In this document: positions 12,513 through 24,585 of the stretch, in pieces
Numbering within the stretch: position 1 is the stretch's first letter
Layout of the letters: each line of letters begins with the position of its first letter
Source: Montifringilla adamsi
Lineage: Eukaryota > Chordata > Aves > Passeriformes > Passeridae
DNA length: 64,000 bases
Assembly (NCBI GenBank): GCA_017590115.1
Contig: JAGGNK010006113.1
Location: 62,001-126,000, forward strand
Direction: 5' to 3'
Program-made: the position numbers and the translations under genes
Notes under the pieces: model-generated
Databases searched by the model: none
What the model was told of the DNA's origin: nothing
Seen by the model: the letters and a program-made list of their open reading frames with translations, nothing else

Positions 12513-12870
12513 CAAATCACAGAATCATGGAATGGTTTGTGTTGGAAGGAACCTGAATGATCTCATCCCACCCCCCTGCCATGGGCAGGGACGCCTTCCA
12601 CTGTCCCAGGTTGCTCCAAGCCCTCTCTGACCTGGCCTTGGACACTTCCAGGGATGGGACAGCCACAGCTTTCCTGGACAACATGTGCCAGGGCCTCACC
12701 ACCCTCACAGGGAAGAATTTCTCCCTAATATCCAATCTAAATCAGGTCTGCAGCTTAAAAACATTCCCCCTTTTTCTGTCACTCCATGTCCTTGTCCAAA
12801 GTCCCTCTCCTGTTCTCTTGGAGCCCCTTTAGGCAGTGGAAGGGGCTCTGAGGTCTTCATGGAGCTTTTT
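12513..12870 (-). repeat. CR1 LINE 3' fragment
   Basis: A well-preserved tail of about 360 bp. It starts AAATCACAGAATCATGGAAT and runs through TTCTCTTGGAGCCCCTTTAG to the GGAAGGGGCTCTGAGG block. Confidence 0.92.
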
Positions 12871-14711
12871 CTGAGAGAAAAATTAATTATGTAAGGTGTC
12901 TCCTCACATTTTGAAGATTTTTGGAGGCAGACAGAAATATCTGTGGATGCACAGCATCCTCTGCTAGGATGGAGAGGGAGAAAATCACTTTCTCCATGGA
13001 CAGGAGCTCATTGAACCAGGCTGTGAACTGAGTATGTGAGAGATGTGAACTGTGAGACCTGGAGCAGCTACATCCCAAGAATCCAAATGTTGTTTCATGC
13101 TGCAGAGGTTGAAGGATAATTGGAATTATCCTTGCCTTTATAATGGGATTTAATATATCAAGAAATTTTTCTTGTCTTAAATTCCACGTAAAAGCTAAAA
13201 GGGCGCCAAAGACTGCGTGAGAATGGTGGTGGGTGACAGATGCAGCTCGTGGGGATGAACTTAATTTAGAGGCCAATTGAATCCAAAATTTCCTCTGCTT
13301 TTTAAGCTGCTCATTCCGGTGCTCCAGGTCCTGCAGGTAAAACAGCCACTGAAAGCTCTCTCTTCTCACCTTTTTTCAGCAGCCAGCAAAATAATGTTAA
13401 GACATGGGAACAGCCACCCATAAATAGCAGGAATTAGAGCCAAGAATGGTGGCAGCAGTGCCACTGACTCCAATTCATCGTTCCCAGAGGATTATTCCAA
13501 CAGCTTCTTGTATGACCTGGCTTCTCTGTGTGCAAATGACTCAGCCCAAGAGGACGTTTTAAATGACATTTATTATTTACGTTTTTGTAATGCCTTTGGA
13601 GATTACTTCCCTTTCCCTCGTGCCCCCAAATCTTTCTTTTCATTTCTGCTCCAGCTTTCTCACTGAGCTGTATCATCACGACTGCGAGAGGCAGAGCTGA
13701 GGAATAAACAGTGTTTTGAGCACTGCAGGAGGAAAATAAATGCAATGCAACAGCCCATCTGCTGAAATTTTAGCTGTAACTGAGTGCACTAAAGTCTGCT
13801 CGTTGTTTGTCAGGGAAGCAGTTTGTATTTCCACGTAGAATTTCCTCCCAAAAGGCTTTGTAGTAAAGATGATTTAGCAGGCAGAGCTCTTCCCTTGTTC
13901 AGTCATGATGAAATCACATTTTGCAGTGTTTTCATGGGAACGTAAGACCAAGTGTGCAGCCACAGTTTGCCCTTTTGGTTTTTTTTTATTTTGTCCTGCA
14001 GCTCACAATTCCTGTTGTTTTCCCACAGTTTTTGTGTTCATTTTAGCCTGGAGGTGGCTGCTGTGAGGGGTAAGAACACAGGGATGAGGAGGAGCAAAAT
14101 TATTTAAGAGTAACTCTCAATTACAACTGAAGGCAAAATGTTTTTTTCCATGCTGTGAAGAACATTAATGGCCTGCCTCCAAATCTTCCTGTCCTTTCCA
14201 GAGATTTTTATGCATTTCATTGCTCTTGAGTGAGAATAAACAAACACCTTCTCTTTGCTTGGAAAGTGGAGAAGCCACTTCAAGCAAACTTGAAGTCTTT
14301 GCTTGACCCAAAGAAGGGATTTTGGCCAAGGCAAACATTCCCCAGGGTGATTCTGGGAGACAAGAATGAGCTTTCTTCCTTTATTTTCTTATTTGCAGTC
14401 ACAGGGTGATGGTCTTTGCTCCTACAGAGCTCACCTGGCCATCCAAGGAGATGTTCATGCTCTGAGATTTTCCTTATAAATCTTCCTGAACACTCCTGAA
14501 GAGCAGCTGAGATAACTCATATGAGCAAAGGTGATGTCACTGTCAGTGATGGATGAGGTAACTCCACATATCCCATATTTTAATAGGAAGTCCCCATTAA
14601 ATTGCTAGTCTGAGTATGTTCCTCATCCGTAAAGAGTGGAAAATGTTATTTATGAAATGTATAAAATAGTAATTTCCCCCTATATTGATGTCTGAGATGA
14701 TCAATTGACCC
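12871..14711. other. gene-free intergenic sequence
   Basis: No repeats recognised. A minus frame of 160 codons (12887-13369) shows no domain features. Confidence 0.45.
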
Positions 14712-14870
14712 ACAATCAGAATCATGGGATGGTTTGGGTTGGAAGGGACCTTAAAGATCATCCAGTTCCATACCCTGACACAGGCAGGGACATCTTCCAC
14801 TATCCCAGGTTGCTCCAAGCCCTGTCCAGCCTGGTCTTGAATGCTTCCAGGGATGGGGCATCCACATTCA
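14712..14870 (-). repeat. CR1 LINE 3' tail fragment
   Basis: Starts CAATCAGAATCATGGGATGG and ends shortly after the CCAGGGATGGGGCATCCACA block. Confidence 0.88.
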
Positions 14871-17199
14871 CTCTCATTTTCAGGAATGCTGTGACTGTCT
14901 GGGTGTGATATGATATAAAGACTGCACATTTTTAAGAACAATTTAATGCAAATCTGCAGCACCTTTTAGCCAAAGTGCTGATTAACTCTCCTACTTTGTT
15001 CTTTTTGCCCTTCCCTTATGGAAGATATTCAGGGACAGGTTGCCACTTTAGCACAACAAGAGAGAAAAGTTTTCTTTTCCAGCTGCAAAAGAAAGGAGAA
15101 AAGAAGGAGGTGAAGAATTTATGGCATAGATTTGGCATTTCATCCCCAAGCATTCCAGAGCTGAGGACAGATTGCAGATATCTTGGGTTTGTAAGTGGTG
15201 AATTGCCAGTGACCTTTGCTCACAGAGCAGGGCAGGCACCTGGGGATGAAAATTCTGTGCTCTGAGAAAGGGACTGACAATGCACTTTTCCCCTTTGCCA
15301 AGGGGAACATTGCAGCCTGCAAGATACTCCAAATTCAGGCTTCTGCTGCTCTGGGCATGTTCAACATCTTCCCCTATGCATAGTTCACTCCTGGAGGGAG
15401 CAAATCCTGTCTGGAGAGACCTGAAGGGTGAAGAGGTGTCTCTTTGGTGTTGAGATGGGTTTTATTGCAAGTGAGAAGGGACTGTCTCAGCAGGGACACA
15501 GCTGGGAGGCAGCGTGAGCATGTGGCTGCTGCACCACAGCAGGAGAAATTGTCTGTGGCTTCTCTGATGCTTTCTTGAAAAGAATGATTTTGTTGCTGTT
15601 TGGAAGGAAACCAAAAAACTGCCAGATCCAAAGGAAATTTTTCAAGTCACTCAGTGCTTTGAACTGGGGAAATGTTTCAATAGAGGTTTTTTCCTCTTTG
15701 TAAATTGAAGAAAATTTAGAAATTAGAGTCTGCTTCAAATGCTAAATATCTGTGTTTCCCTACAGGGCAAAATGAGAAAATTATTGTCCTGCCTTTTCAG
15801 TTCCCCCTTGCACTGAAACCTCAAAGGCCCTTCAGGCTTTTTGTTCACTCACAAACCCCAGGAAATTGTCACCAGGTTAAGAAGAAAACTTGTCAAAAAA
15901 ATATGAGGATGTTTGAAAACTCAGAATCTGTTCATATCTACCCATGGACTGTTCTCATTCACCAATATCACTGGGGCATCACCAACCTGACACAGGGAAT
16001 TTAGTAAAAATTATTTGGAAGCTGCCCAGGCTGGCATGGGATGGAAACACAAATTCTCTGGGAATTAGTGCTGACTACTGCAAAGTATCACTGTCGTCGT
16101 GATCCTGCAGCCTCGTGTGAAGGCACTGATAGAAAGGCAATAATAGCACTTGGAAAATGATAAGTGGCACATTAAACTCTGCTCCACTTGCTCAGCTCCC
16201 AGCGATAACAAGCCTTCAGCAACAAATATTAGTTATAAAGATGCAGCACAACGTGTGCCAGGAAATTACAGTCAGAAAAAAAAATCAATCACCTCAAAGG
16301 ATGTGGATGCAGCACTAATCCGAGCTTGAAAAGTCAGAACTTCTGGGTTTGTGCCTGAAATACCCTGGCAGAAGATAAAGGTCTTATCACTTTGCTAAAA
16401 TGAAAAGTGCAACTTTTGAAGAACTGATTTCTGAACCTGTGGAAGAAATGCCAGCATTCATTTTTGAATGAGGGATTTCAGTATTCCCTCTTCTGAAAAC
16501 TTAAGGAAGATGGAGGTATTGTGTGGGGAAGGAGAAGGAACAATTCCCTGATTTGTGAATTCAGAGCCTCACCCTGTTTGTGCTGTTTGTAGAGATTCTG
16601 CTTAATGCAAGTTGAATAAAATAAAATTTTCCAGCTCTCCTGGACTATTCTAAATGTCTCAATAGCCTCCATGTGAATTTATAATTTGCTGTTGCTTTAC
16701 AAAACGCCAAACACAAAGTGAGCAGGAGGAAGACTCGGAGGGGTAGTTAGTGAGGGGATTGGGTTACTGGGGAAGATGATTGAAGAATCCCATTGTGCTT
16801 GAGTTTTCCTGACATTTCCTTCACAGGGAAGGCAGGCTGAGATCAGCATTTCCCCTCTTCATGAAATGTCTTATCTTGGCAGCCATGTGTTCCTGGGCTG
16901 TGTTAATGAGTGTGATATATAATACATTTCACACCGAGCCTGATTTACAAAGGATGGGGTGAAAAACCTGCCATTCCGATGGGATGGGAATCTTAATGGA
17001 GCAGAATTTTCTGCAAATGCTACAGAGTTGTAAATAATGGAGGAAGGATAAGAATAGACATGTCAAGTCAATACCTGAGATGCATCTTAATTGCTCGGCT
17101 CAGTACAAAAAAGTAGCAACACATGTTGCTTATGGTGAACTCAGCTGGGCAGATTTTCCTGGGTTTAGCTCAATTTGTGTGGCCTGCAGTTGTTATCAA
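14871..17199. other. gene-free intergenic sequence
   Basis: About 2.3 kb of non-repetitive sequence with short open frames only. Nothing recognised. Confidence 0.45.
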
Positions 17200-17352
17200 T
17201 CATAAAATCATTGAGTAATGGAATGATTTGGGTTGGAAGGGACATTAAAGATTACCCCCTTCCAACCCCCTGCCATGGGCAGGGACACCTTCCTCCAGAC
17301 CAGGTTCCTCCAAGCCTTGTCCAAAGTGGCCTTGGACACTTCCAGGGATGGG
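17200..17352 (-). repeat. CR1 LINE 3' tail fragment
   Basis: Starts AATCATAAAATCATTGAGTA, contains CCTGCCATGGGCAGGGACAC, and ends after CTTCCAGGGATGGG. It is the left member of a three-element CR1 cluster. Confidence 0.88.
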
Positions 17353-17394
17353 AATACATTTGTAAGTTCTTGCACATGGGAAAACATAAACCAG

Positions 17395-18096
17395 GAGTGC
17401 AGCATGGGCTGGGATCAATCCAGCTGGGCATCAGCTCTGTGAAAAGGGACCTGCAGATCCTGGTGGACATTGAGCTCGATGTGAATGGGCAGAGTCCAGC
17501 CATGGACAAAAAATCCAACAGGATGCTGGGTGGCATCAACAAAGTTATCACTAGCAGAGATAATGTCATTGTCCCACTCCACACCTGGAATATTGTGCCC
17601 AGTTTTGGTCCCCGCCATGCAAAAAGTTGTGGAGAGAATGGAGGTGGTCCACAAAAAATGATCAAAGGTCTGGGAAATCTGACATGAGGAGAGACTGAGA
17701 TTAACAAACTGTGCTTGTTCATCACTGAGAAAAGAAGGTTCAGGGGAGACTTTATCATCCCATTCCAGCATTAAAAGGATGGCTGAAAGGAAGATGTAGA
17801 CTCCCTTTCTTTTTTTTTGAGCAGTCACATGGAAAAGAGGTGGGGTGTTGGGTACAAGTTACTCCAAGGGAGATTCTGATGGGACACAAGAGGAAAGTTG
17901 CTCACCATGGGAAAAAATGAGGCACAGAATGGTATCCTCAGGAAAGTGGTGGAATTCCCAGCACTGGATAATTTTAGGATTCAGCTGGACAAGGTGCTGG
18001 ACCACTCTGTCTAGACTGTGCTTTGGCCAAAAAAAGGTTGGACCAGATCCTTGAGACTCCTTCCAATCTGGCACTCCATGATTCCATGATTGAAAA
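17395..18096 (+). repeat. CR1 LINE fragment retaining the end of ORF2
   Basis: A longer and older plus-oriented CR1. The frame around 17440-17687 still reads the C-terminal part of the CR1 reverse-transcriptase polyprotein, including PLHTWNIVPSFGP (a decayed form of the family's VRPHLEYCVQFW-type motif) and a KMIKGLGNL motif. It is followed by a degraded 3' UTR ending CTCCATGATTCCATGATTG. Stops and frame changes make it non-functional. Confidence 0.75.
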
Positions 18097-18159
18097 GTAG
18101 GCTTCCCTGAGCAGAACAAAGGAAAACTGTTGGAATCAGTTCAGAGGTGTCCATGAAGA

Positions 18160-18590
18160 CCTTTCAAGAGCTGGAGAGCCTCTGATTTGAAGCCAGGCTG
18201 GGAGAGCAGAGAATGTCCAGCCTGAAGAAGAGAAGGCTCGAGGGAGTCCTCAGAGCCCCTTCCAGTGCCTGAAGGGGCTCCAGGAGAGCTGGAGAGGGAA
18301 CTCTGACTTGGTCACAAGGACATGTGGTGACAGGACAAGGGGAAATGACTTTAAAATGCCAGGCAGGATCAGTTGGATATTGGGAAGGAATTCTTCCCTG
18401 GGAGGGTGGTGAGGCCCTGGCAAAGTCGCCCAGAGAAGCTGTGGCTGCTCCATCCCTGGACGTGTTTAAGGCCAGGTTGGATGGGGCTTGGAGCAACCTG
18501 GGATAGTGGAAGGTGTCCCTGCCCATGGCAGGGCATGGAATTGAGTGATCTTTAAGGTTCCTTTCATCCCAAGCCATTCTGTGATTCTCT
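18160..18590 (+). repeat. CR1 LINE 3' fragment
   Basis: Well-preserved tail with GAAGAAGAGAAGGCTCGAGG, ATGTGGTGACAGGACAAGGG and GCAACCTGGGATAGTGGAAG. It ends CCATTCTGTGATTCTCTGG. Confidence 0.92.
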
Positions 18591-19337
18591 GGTTCAGTGA
18601 AATAGAGATGAAAACAGGTGGTGGCCATTAAAATCTGAAATGCTCCTGTGACAAAGCAGGCACTGCTGTCAAAATTGTCCAGACACTGAGTCAAAACAGG
18701 ATATTGGGAGGGAGTTATCCTTGGAAGCCCAGAGGCCAAGCTTTCCGTGGACATGTGCCTCAGGTGTTTATGTCAGACTCCTTTCTGCTGCTCTCAGGGC
18801 ACTTCTTTCAAGATTGTTGCAATACAACAAAAAGATTCCTAAATATAGATCCTAAATGGATGTGCCTTGATCCTGACATTTATGAAACATCCACTGTCTC
18901 CCAGTGGTCAGCTTTCTAGGAAGCAGAAACTTGGAATTATACACAGTGAGTGTCTGAATTCAAAAAAAGAAAAAGAAGTGGGTGGGAATCAGCTTGATGG
19001 GTACAAAACTGAAAGTCAAGGTGGTTCAATTTGGAGATTTACTTTCATGTTTCCTTCACTTGTAATTGAATGTTTTGCTTCACATTCAGGTTGTTAAAGT
19101 ATTTCAGAAAAGCCTTTTCCAGACAGAGGCTGGAAACAAAAAACCTTGTATTTTTTTTAGAGAGCAGGAGTCAAAGTGTTTTCCTTCCACAAGATTTATT
19201 AGATATTTTCAAAATGTTTCAATGGCCAATGAATACCACAGAGGGCATAACTTAATGTATTTACTGATTGAAGGGAATGATCAATTGAACTCAACTGAAA
19301 CAACCTGGAGGATAATTTTGATCCCTTTGGAAGTCCA

Positions 19338-19452
19338 TCTCCTCTTCTCTTCTCTTCTCTTCTCTTCTCTTCTCTTCTCTTCTCTTCTCTTCTCTTCCTC
19401 TTCTCTCTCTACCTCCTTCTTCTTCTCCTTCTTCTTTTTCCTCCCCCTTTTT
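19338..19452. repeat. (TCTTC)n pyrimidine microsatellite
   Basis: About ten uninterrupted 5-bp units (19341-19397), then a further CT-only tract to about 19452. The homopyrimidine stretch exceeds 100 bp. The Lys/Glu/Arg-rich open frames on the opposite strand are artefacts of it. Confidence 0.95.
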
Positions 19453-20213
19453 AAAAAATGAAAAAATATAGAAAATAGGAAAAACCCCACCAAACAACCC
19501 CAAACCAAAAAATCCCATAAGTCCATTCAGATATATCCTGGAAGAGTTTGTTGATATGTTAAAAGCAAAGACTTTGCCTGGTCATTTTTTATTGGCCAAA
19601 AAAATCCTCAGTAAAAATAACCCAGACTCTCCAGACCACCCTCAAAACATTTTAGACCCACTAACCTTGGTCATTTGCAAATCTTGCGGATCCCTTACAC
19701 AAATTAACTTTCAGCTTAACAAGGCAGAAAGTTTGATAAAAAAGGAAAAAAACTCTTTTGAGCTTCTCCTTAGGTGTATCAACTTCCTTCCTACACTTGC
19801 CAGGAATCATCATCTCCTCCATGAAAAAGTTTTTGATTAAAAAACCCCCAACAAACAAACAAACAAATCCAACAAGGAAAAAAACCCAAAACCGAAGCAA
19901 AACCCCCAACAGATAATAAAATCAGTTTTTGTAGCATGAAAGCCACCAGAATTTGTTGTATTATATGCTCTCCATGCTCACTCTGTACAATATATTTAAA
20001 ACAACTTTTTTCTTTAAATTGCACACACATTAAACTTTTTTTAGCATTTAGGGCAGTTTCTTTTAATGCTTTCTTGCAGAGCTCTTTGCTAGTAAGCACA
20101 TGTTAAAATAATCTTTTCCCTTGTGTAACCCAGCAATAAAATGCTGGAGAATGAGCTGGTAAATCTTAATGCATCCAGAAAAAAAATAACCCAGGGCCCT
20201 GGTAGGACAAAGG

Positions 20214-20217
<4 letters not shown>

Positions 20218-20278
<61 letters not shown>

Positions 20279-20298
20279 AAAAAAAAAAAACAAAAAAA
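20218..20298. repeat. long poly-A tract
   Basis: 81 bp of A, broken only by one G at 20266 and one C at 20291. No polyadenylation signal lies 10-35 bp upstream and no obvious retrogene body is attached, so I treat it as a homopolymer expansion. Confidence 0.9.
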
Positions 20299-20981
20299 TT
20301 TTTGGTGAAAAAAAAAAGAGAATGAGACAGAGAAAGAGACTAAAAGATTTTGTCAGATTGATTTTTTATTAAGAATCCCTACACTGGAATTCAGAAAATG
20401 AAGATATTTTTTCCTGAATCTTGATGTGCTACTGCAATTTCTTCAGGAGATGATGGGCAGCTGGGAAAAGGGGACCAGGAAGGGAGTGCTGAGTTACAGG
20501 GAAGCCACAGGAGAATTTTGCTAAGGTGACAATTGGCAGGGAACAGGAGGAGCTGATGTTTAACCACCATCTGTATTGGCAACTGAAGTGTTCCTCGGCG
20601 TCTCCTCATCCAGAAGAGTCACTCCAATGCCACATGGGGCTCAACAAGATGTCAAAGCACAGCTTAGGAAGAAATCCTGTCCTGGTCCTATCCTAATCCT
20701 ATCCCACTGGAGTGGAACCTGCAGGATGAATAAACAACTTATTTCTTTTGCCTGATCTAACGTTAACCTGCAGTGCTGAAAGAACACCTCTTCCTACCTT
20801 GAAATAGGGATTGAAAGCTGACAGAATAAATTTCTGCTGATTTAAGGCACCATTTATCCCAGAACATGGGATAAAATGCAGCTCTTTTGTGTAGACAGAG
20901 CACAGTGTTCCTGACCTGAAGGATGAGATTCCCAGTTAGATTTCCACAAGTATCATGGGAAAAATATGGAGCTGCTACAGA

Positions 20982-21143
20982 AACATTGAATCTCAGGATC
21001 ATTCAGGTTGGAAAAGAGCTCCAGGATCATCAAGTCCAACCTTTGGTTGAATATCCCCATACCCACTAACCCATATCACAAAGTGCCACATCTACTTCAT
21101 TTTCCGGCACTTCCAGGAATGGTGACTGCACCATCTCCCTGGA
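20982..21143 (-). repeat. CR1 LINE 3' fragment, older subfamily
   Basis: Has AGGTTGGAAAAGAGCTCCAG and AAGTGCCACATCTACTTCAT, ending in CATCTCCCTGG. Confidence 0.8.
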
Positions 21144-21390
21144 ATTCCACCCAAGGCAGACTGGAACTACACATCCAAAAATCCAGAGCTTGGATTTTTG
21201 AGGAAAAAGAGGAAACCAAACCAAGCACAGGTCATGCTTTTCACTACAGAAATACCAGAACCTCATCAGGAGATTGTTCCCTGGCATCAGTTTAAAGTGG
21301 GAAAATACAGTCCTGGCTGATCCCTCTGGAAGTGCCAGAGCCATCTGAAATGCCCTTGTTTTCTTGGAAAGCATCCCTGGAAGATATGGG

Positions 21391-21546
21391 TTCCATGGAG
21401 TTATGAAATGTTTTGGGTTGGAAGGAACCTTCAAGATTGTTTAGGGGCCCTGAGCAACATGGTCTAGTGGGAGGTGTCCCTTGGGAAGAGTTTGGAATGT
21501 GATGGACTTTAAGGTGCCTCCCAACCCAAACCATTCTGTGATTCTT
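21391..21546. repeat. divergent CR1 tail pair
   Basis: A minus-oriented CR1 end (21391-21440, TTTTGGGTTGGAAGGAACCT) abuts a plus-oriented CR1 tail (21441-21546). The latter has GAGCAACATGGTCTAGTGGG and ends CCATTCTGTGATTCT. Confidence 0.8.
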
Positions 21547-22427
21547 CAATGATTTGCAGTCTTCTGAACCAACCTGATCAATACCCAGTTAATGAAAAGC
21601 ATGAAGAGATCTGATCACAGGGAAATTAGAAAGCAGGAGTGGACTAATTTAATCCAAATTTATGGAATTGCATTTTGTCTCCCTACAACCTGGTCACCCC
21701 TTGATGAGTGCATAAAGAGAAAAGGGAGCATGTAATAAATGATTTGAATGATTTATTTTGGGAGTCTGTGTTAAGATGTTCCAAACTCCATTGCTGAGGT
21801 TTTCTAGCTCTCTATGGACTGTGGTGACAGGAGTTTGGAGTCACCAGCTGAGGTGTCTGTGTCCAATCCAATAAAGTGTTCTGCTTAAAATCTTGAGTCT
21901 GAGACTACAGAACCACCACAAAAGCTAAAGTTTTCCAAAAGTCCTACTCAAACAACCTCTGTGCCAGCCCAGAATCCTGTCCCACCACCTGGGCTCAGAT
22001 TTAAATGAAGCAAAAGGTTTTCCATTGTTCTGGAAAATGCTGTTTGTGTTTGTATTTACAATCCACTTGCCTTGGAATGCTCAGGGGAAACGTTTCTGTC
22101 AGTTTTCCTTTCACATAAATGAAAGGAACCATTCCAGCTTGGCTGGTGGGGCTGAGGTTGTTTATTGCAGTGTGAGTAATTATACCCGGGACTTCATATG
22201 TGAAAAATTAATGAAAGGAGAAACTGATTCATTTGTCTGATCTACACATGAAAGTACAGAAAGAAACCCCACCTGATAAGGGAAAAAGTTCTGTTAAGAC
22301 TGTTGGGAAGGTGATGCCTTCATCGAGGGCAGATGTAATTGAGCATTGTAGGGGCAGTTTCATTCCTTGATTCCCTGCAGCATCTTCCCATTCCACCCTC
22401 TTTAATTCACCCCATTCTCACCCACAG
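21547..22427. other. unique intergenic sequence
   Basis: No repeat or gene recognised. Confidence 0.4.
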
Positions 22428-22549
22428 CCCCATCCCTGGAAGAGTCCAAGGCCAGGGTGGACAGGGCTTGGAGCAACCTGGTCTAGTGGAAAGTGTTGGA
22501 AAAAGAAACTCTTTAAGGTCCCTTCCAACCCAAACCATTCTATGGCTTT
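22428..22549 (+). repeat. CR1 LINE 3' tail fragment
   Basis: CCAAGGCCAGGGTGGACAGG, GGTCTAGTGGAAAGTG and CCAACCCAAACCATTCTATG mark the plus-oriented terminus. Confidence 0.88.
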
Positions 22550-23169
22550 TAAAATTGGTTTCCTCTGGGTTTTGCATGGGCCAAATTAAACCCATAATAT
22601 GTGCAGATAAGTGTACCACTACCCCAGGGCTGAGATATCACCCAGATCTTTATTAAAACTATTTTTCTTTTAAAATCACCTCCAAAGGTGATTTAAAGTT
22701 CTTTTAAATTCCCTCCAAAGGGAACTGAGGGAGAAGGAAGATGCTCTCCTGGTCCATAAGCCAGCCTGGAGACACCTTCCCTGTTTTGCTGCCCACAGGG
22801 ACTAAATAGGAATGTGTGAAAGTTCACCTTTGATCAGTAAGAGAAATAAAACTCCTGGAGCCAGGCACAGCTTCCAGAGCAGCAGATGGAGGCCAACAGC
22901 CAAACTCCTCTTGGAAAACCCAAGCCTGCCTGGGGGCTTAAGTGCATTAACCTCTGTACCTGGAATTTTTTAAAGGACAATTTAAATTACATCCTTTTGA
23001 TTGAACCAAAACAGAGATTTGAGCAACCCTGGGATATTTTTATTGTCTGTAACCTTTAGTGAATTAGAAAACCAGATCTTTTAGTAGATTTTGGGGTCAC
23101 TGCAGTCAACAGATTCTTTGTGCTTTCTCTGTTCATCTGGCTCCTAAAAAAAGGGACTGATCCTTTTGT

Positions 23170-23345
23170 TTACAAAATCCAAGCAGGCACTATTTCTGTG
23201 GATCCAAGACTAGATATAGGCAGTAGGACCCATTTGACAAAGCGAGGGAAAAGCATCTTTGCCAATGGTCTTGCCAGTGTGGAAAAAATGGCTTTAAATC
23301 AGGTATTGCAGAGGATGGTGGTATCAGCTGATGGTTAATTCAGGG
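23170..23345 (+). repeat. possible CR1 5'-region remnant
   Basis: The phrase TTGCCAATGGTCTTGCCAGT followed by TGGCTTTAAATCAGG resembles the upstream part of avian CR1 (family form CAACAGCCTTGCC...GGGCTTTAAACTAG). The comparison is from memory and the copy is diverged. If correct, this is a rare CR1 piece that is not from the 3' end. Confidence 0.35.
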
Positions 23346-24119
23346 AACTGGACATTAGGGTGAGAAGAACTTAGGGGAAGGCTGAGATAAAGGCCCCAGG
23401 AAGGATGAAAATGGGTGAGAAAATTATCTTTTTCCCATGTTTGTGCTCAAATGTCTGGAAAGAAAAAAAAAAAAAAGGAGAGAGATCTGCTGCACAGAAT
23501 TCTTGGAAATGATGGAGATAAAATGGGACAGAGGAGTGCAATGGATGAAAAGGCAGATAGGTTAGACCAGCATTCCATTTGTAGAGGAATCTGTTTTTCT
23601 ATTCAAAAACCTGCGGCTAGGGAGGATTTTTCTCACTCTTTGCAGGGTCAAGGAAAGCACCATTAGAATAGTTTGTTTCAGGGCAGAGTGAGCATGGAAT
23701 GTGCATTTTTAGAGTAACTTCCAAGCACAGACAGAGGAATATGACTGGAACAGCACAGGAAAACCAACAACTGCTGCTGTTACTGGAGGTTTTCTTGTTT
23801 TCTCATGAGAAAGAGAAAAGAAAGAGGAAGAAGAAGTGAGGTGCAGTGGGAAAACAAAGAAAAAGACACGATGGAAAAGAATAGAGGTCAATTAAAAAAA
23901 GGATAAAAGGGGATTAGACACAAAGACAAGACATCCAGGAAAAAGAAGAAGGAAGATGTGGACTGGTTTTGCCAAATGGGAAATAACCAGGATGTGCAGT
24001 GCTGGCTGGGTGTGCAAGAACGCATCCGAGAGCAAGGGAGTGAAAGGGTGACAGGAATGGAGAGAAGGAGGGAGAAATTAAAGCAGCAGCAAGCGAAAAA
24101 TAATCAAAGATAAATAAAG

Positions 24120-24540
24120 CCGACACAAAAAACGGCTTTAATTTTCTCTTGCTGACACTCCAAAGTGAGGCTTAGCAGCGTAGACTTTAATTTGCCTCCT
24201 CCCCACAGCCTCAGCCCCGCTGCTTCATCCAAGCCGGGGAGGCTGCGCTGCTCCAAACCTCCAGTATCAATTTATATGCTAATGGATTTCGTTTGTAAAT
24301 CAAGGCAGGCTTCGGCAGTGCCTCCCCCCACCCCAAATTCACTGGTGCGAAATGCTGTCCATCTCCACACACAGGGCTGGGAATTGCCCGACTCGGAGAC
24401 ACAAAAGACATCAAATCCTAAATAATTGGATCATTGATGGAGTTCATCCCCATGGATTAAGATGCTGTTTCATCTCAGCCCCTCACCTGCTCAGGAGGCG
24501 CCTTTCTAAGAAGTTTATAATTAGTCAAGCCTGGGAGAGG
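24120..24540. promoter_or_regulatory. candidate conserved non-coding element
   Basis: Non-repetitive, locally CpG-containing sequence with an octamer variant ATGCTAAT at 24276-24283. TAAATC and TTTAAT homeodomain-like cores flank it. The call is inferred from its contrast with the surrounding decayed sequence. Confidence 0.2.
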
Positions 24541-24557
24541 AAAAGAAAGTTCCCTTC

Positions 24558-24585
24558 TTTTTTTTTTTTTTTTTTTTTTTTTTTT
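24558..24585. repeat. poly-T tract
   Basis: 28 uninterrupted T residues. Confidence 0.9.

Larger units (their letters stand above)
18591..20981. other. gene-free sequence with two low-complexity tracts
   Basis: Unique sequence apart from a pyrimidine pentamer repeat and a long poly-A tract (listed separately). 19840-19910 is rich in AAACA/CCCAA. No gene recognised. Confidence 0.45.

Noticed and set aside
19281..19526. Lys/Glu/Arg-rich minus frames
   Set aside because: They are the reverse reading of the (TCTTC)n microsatellite.
20100..20298. Processed pseudogene ending in poly-A
   Set aside because: The only AATAAA is about 85 bp before the A-run and no coding body precedes it.
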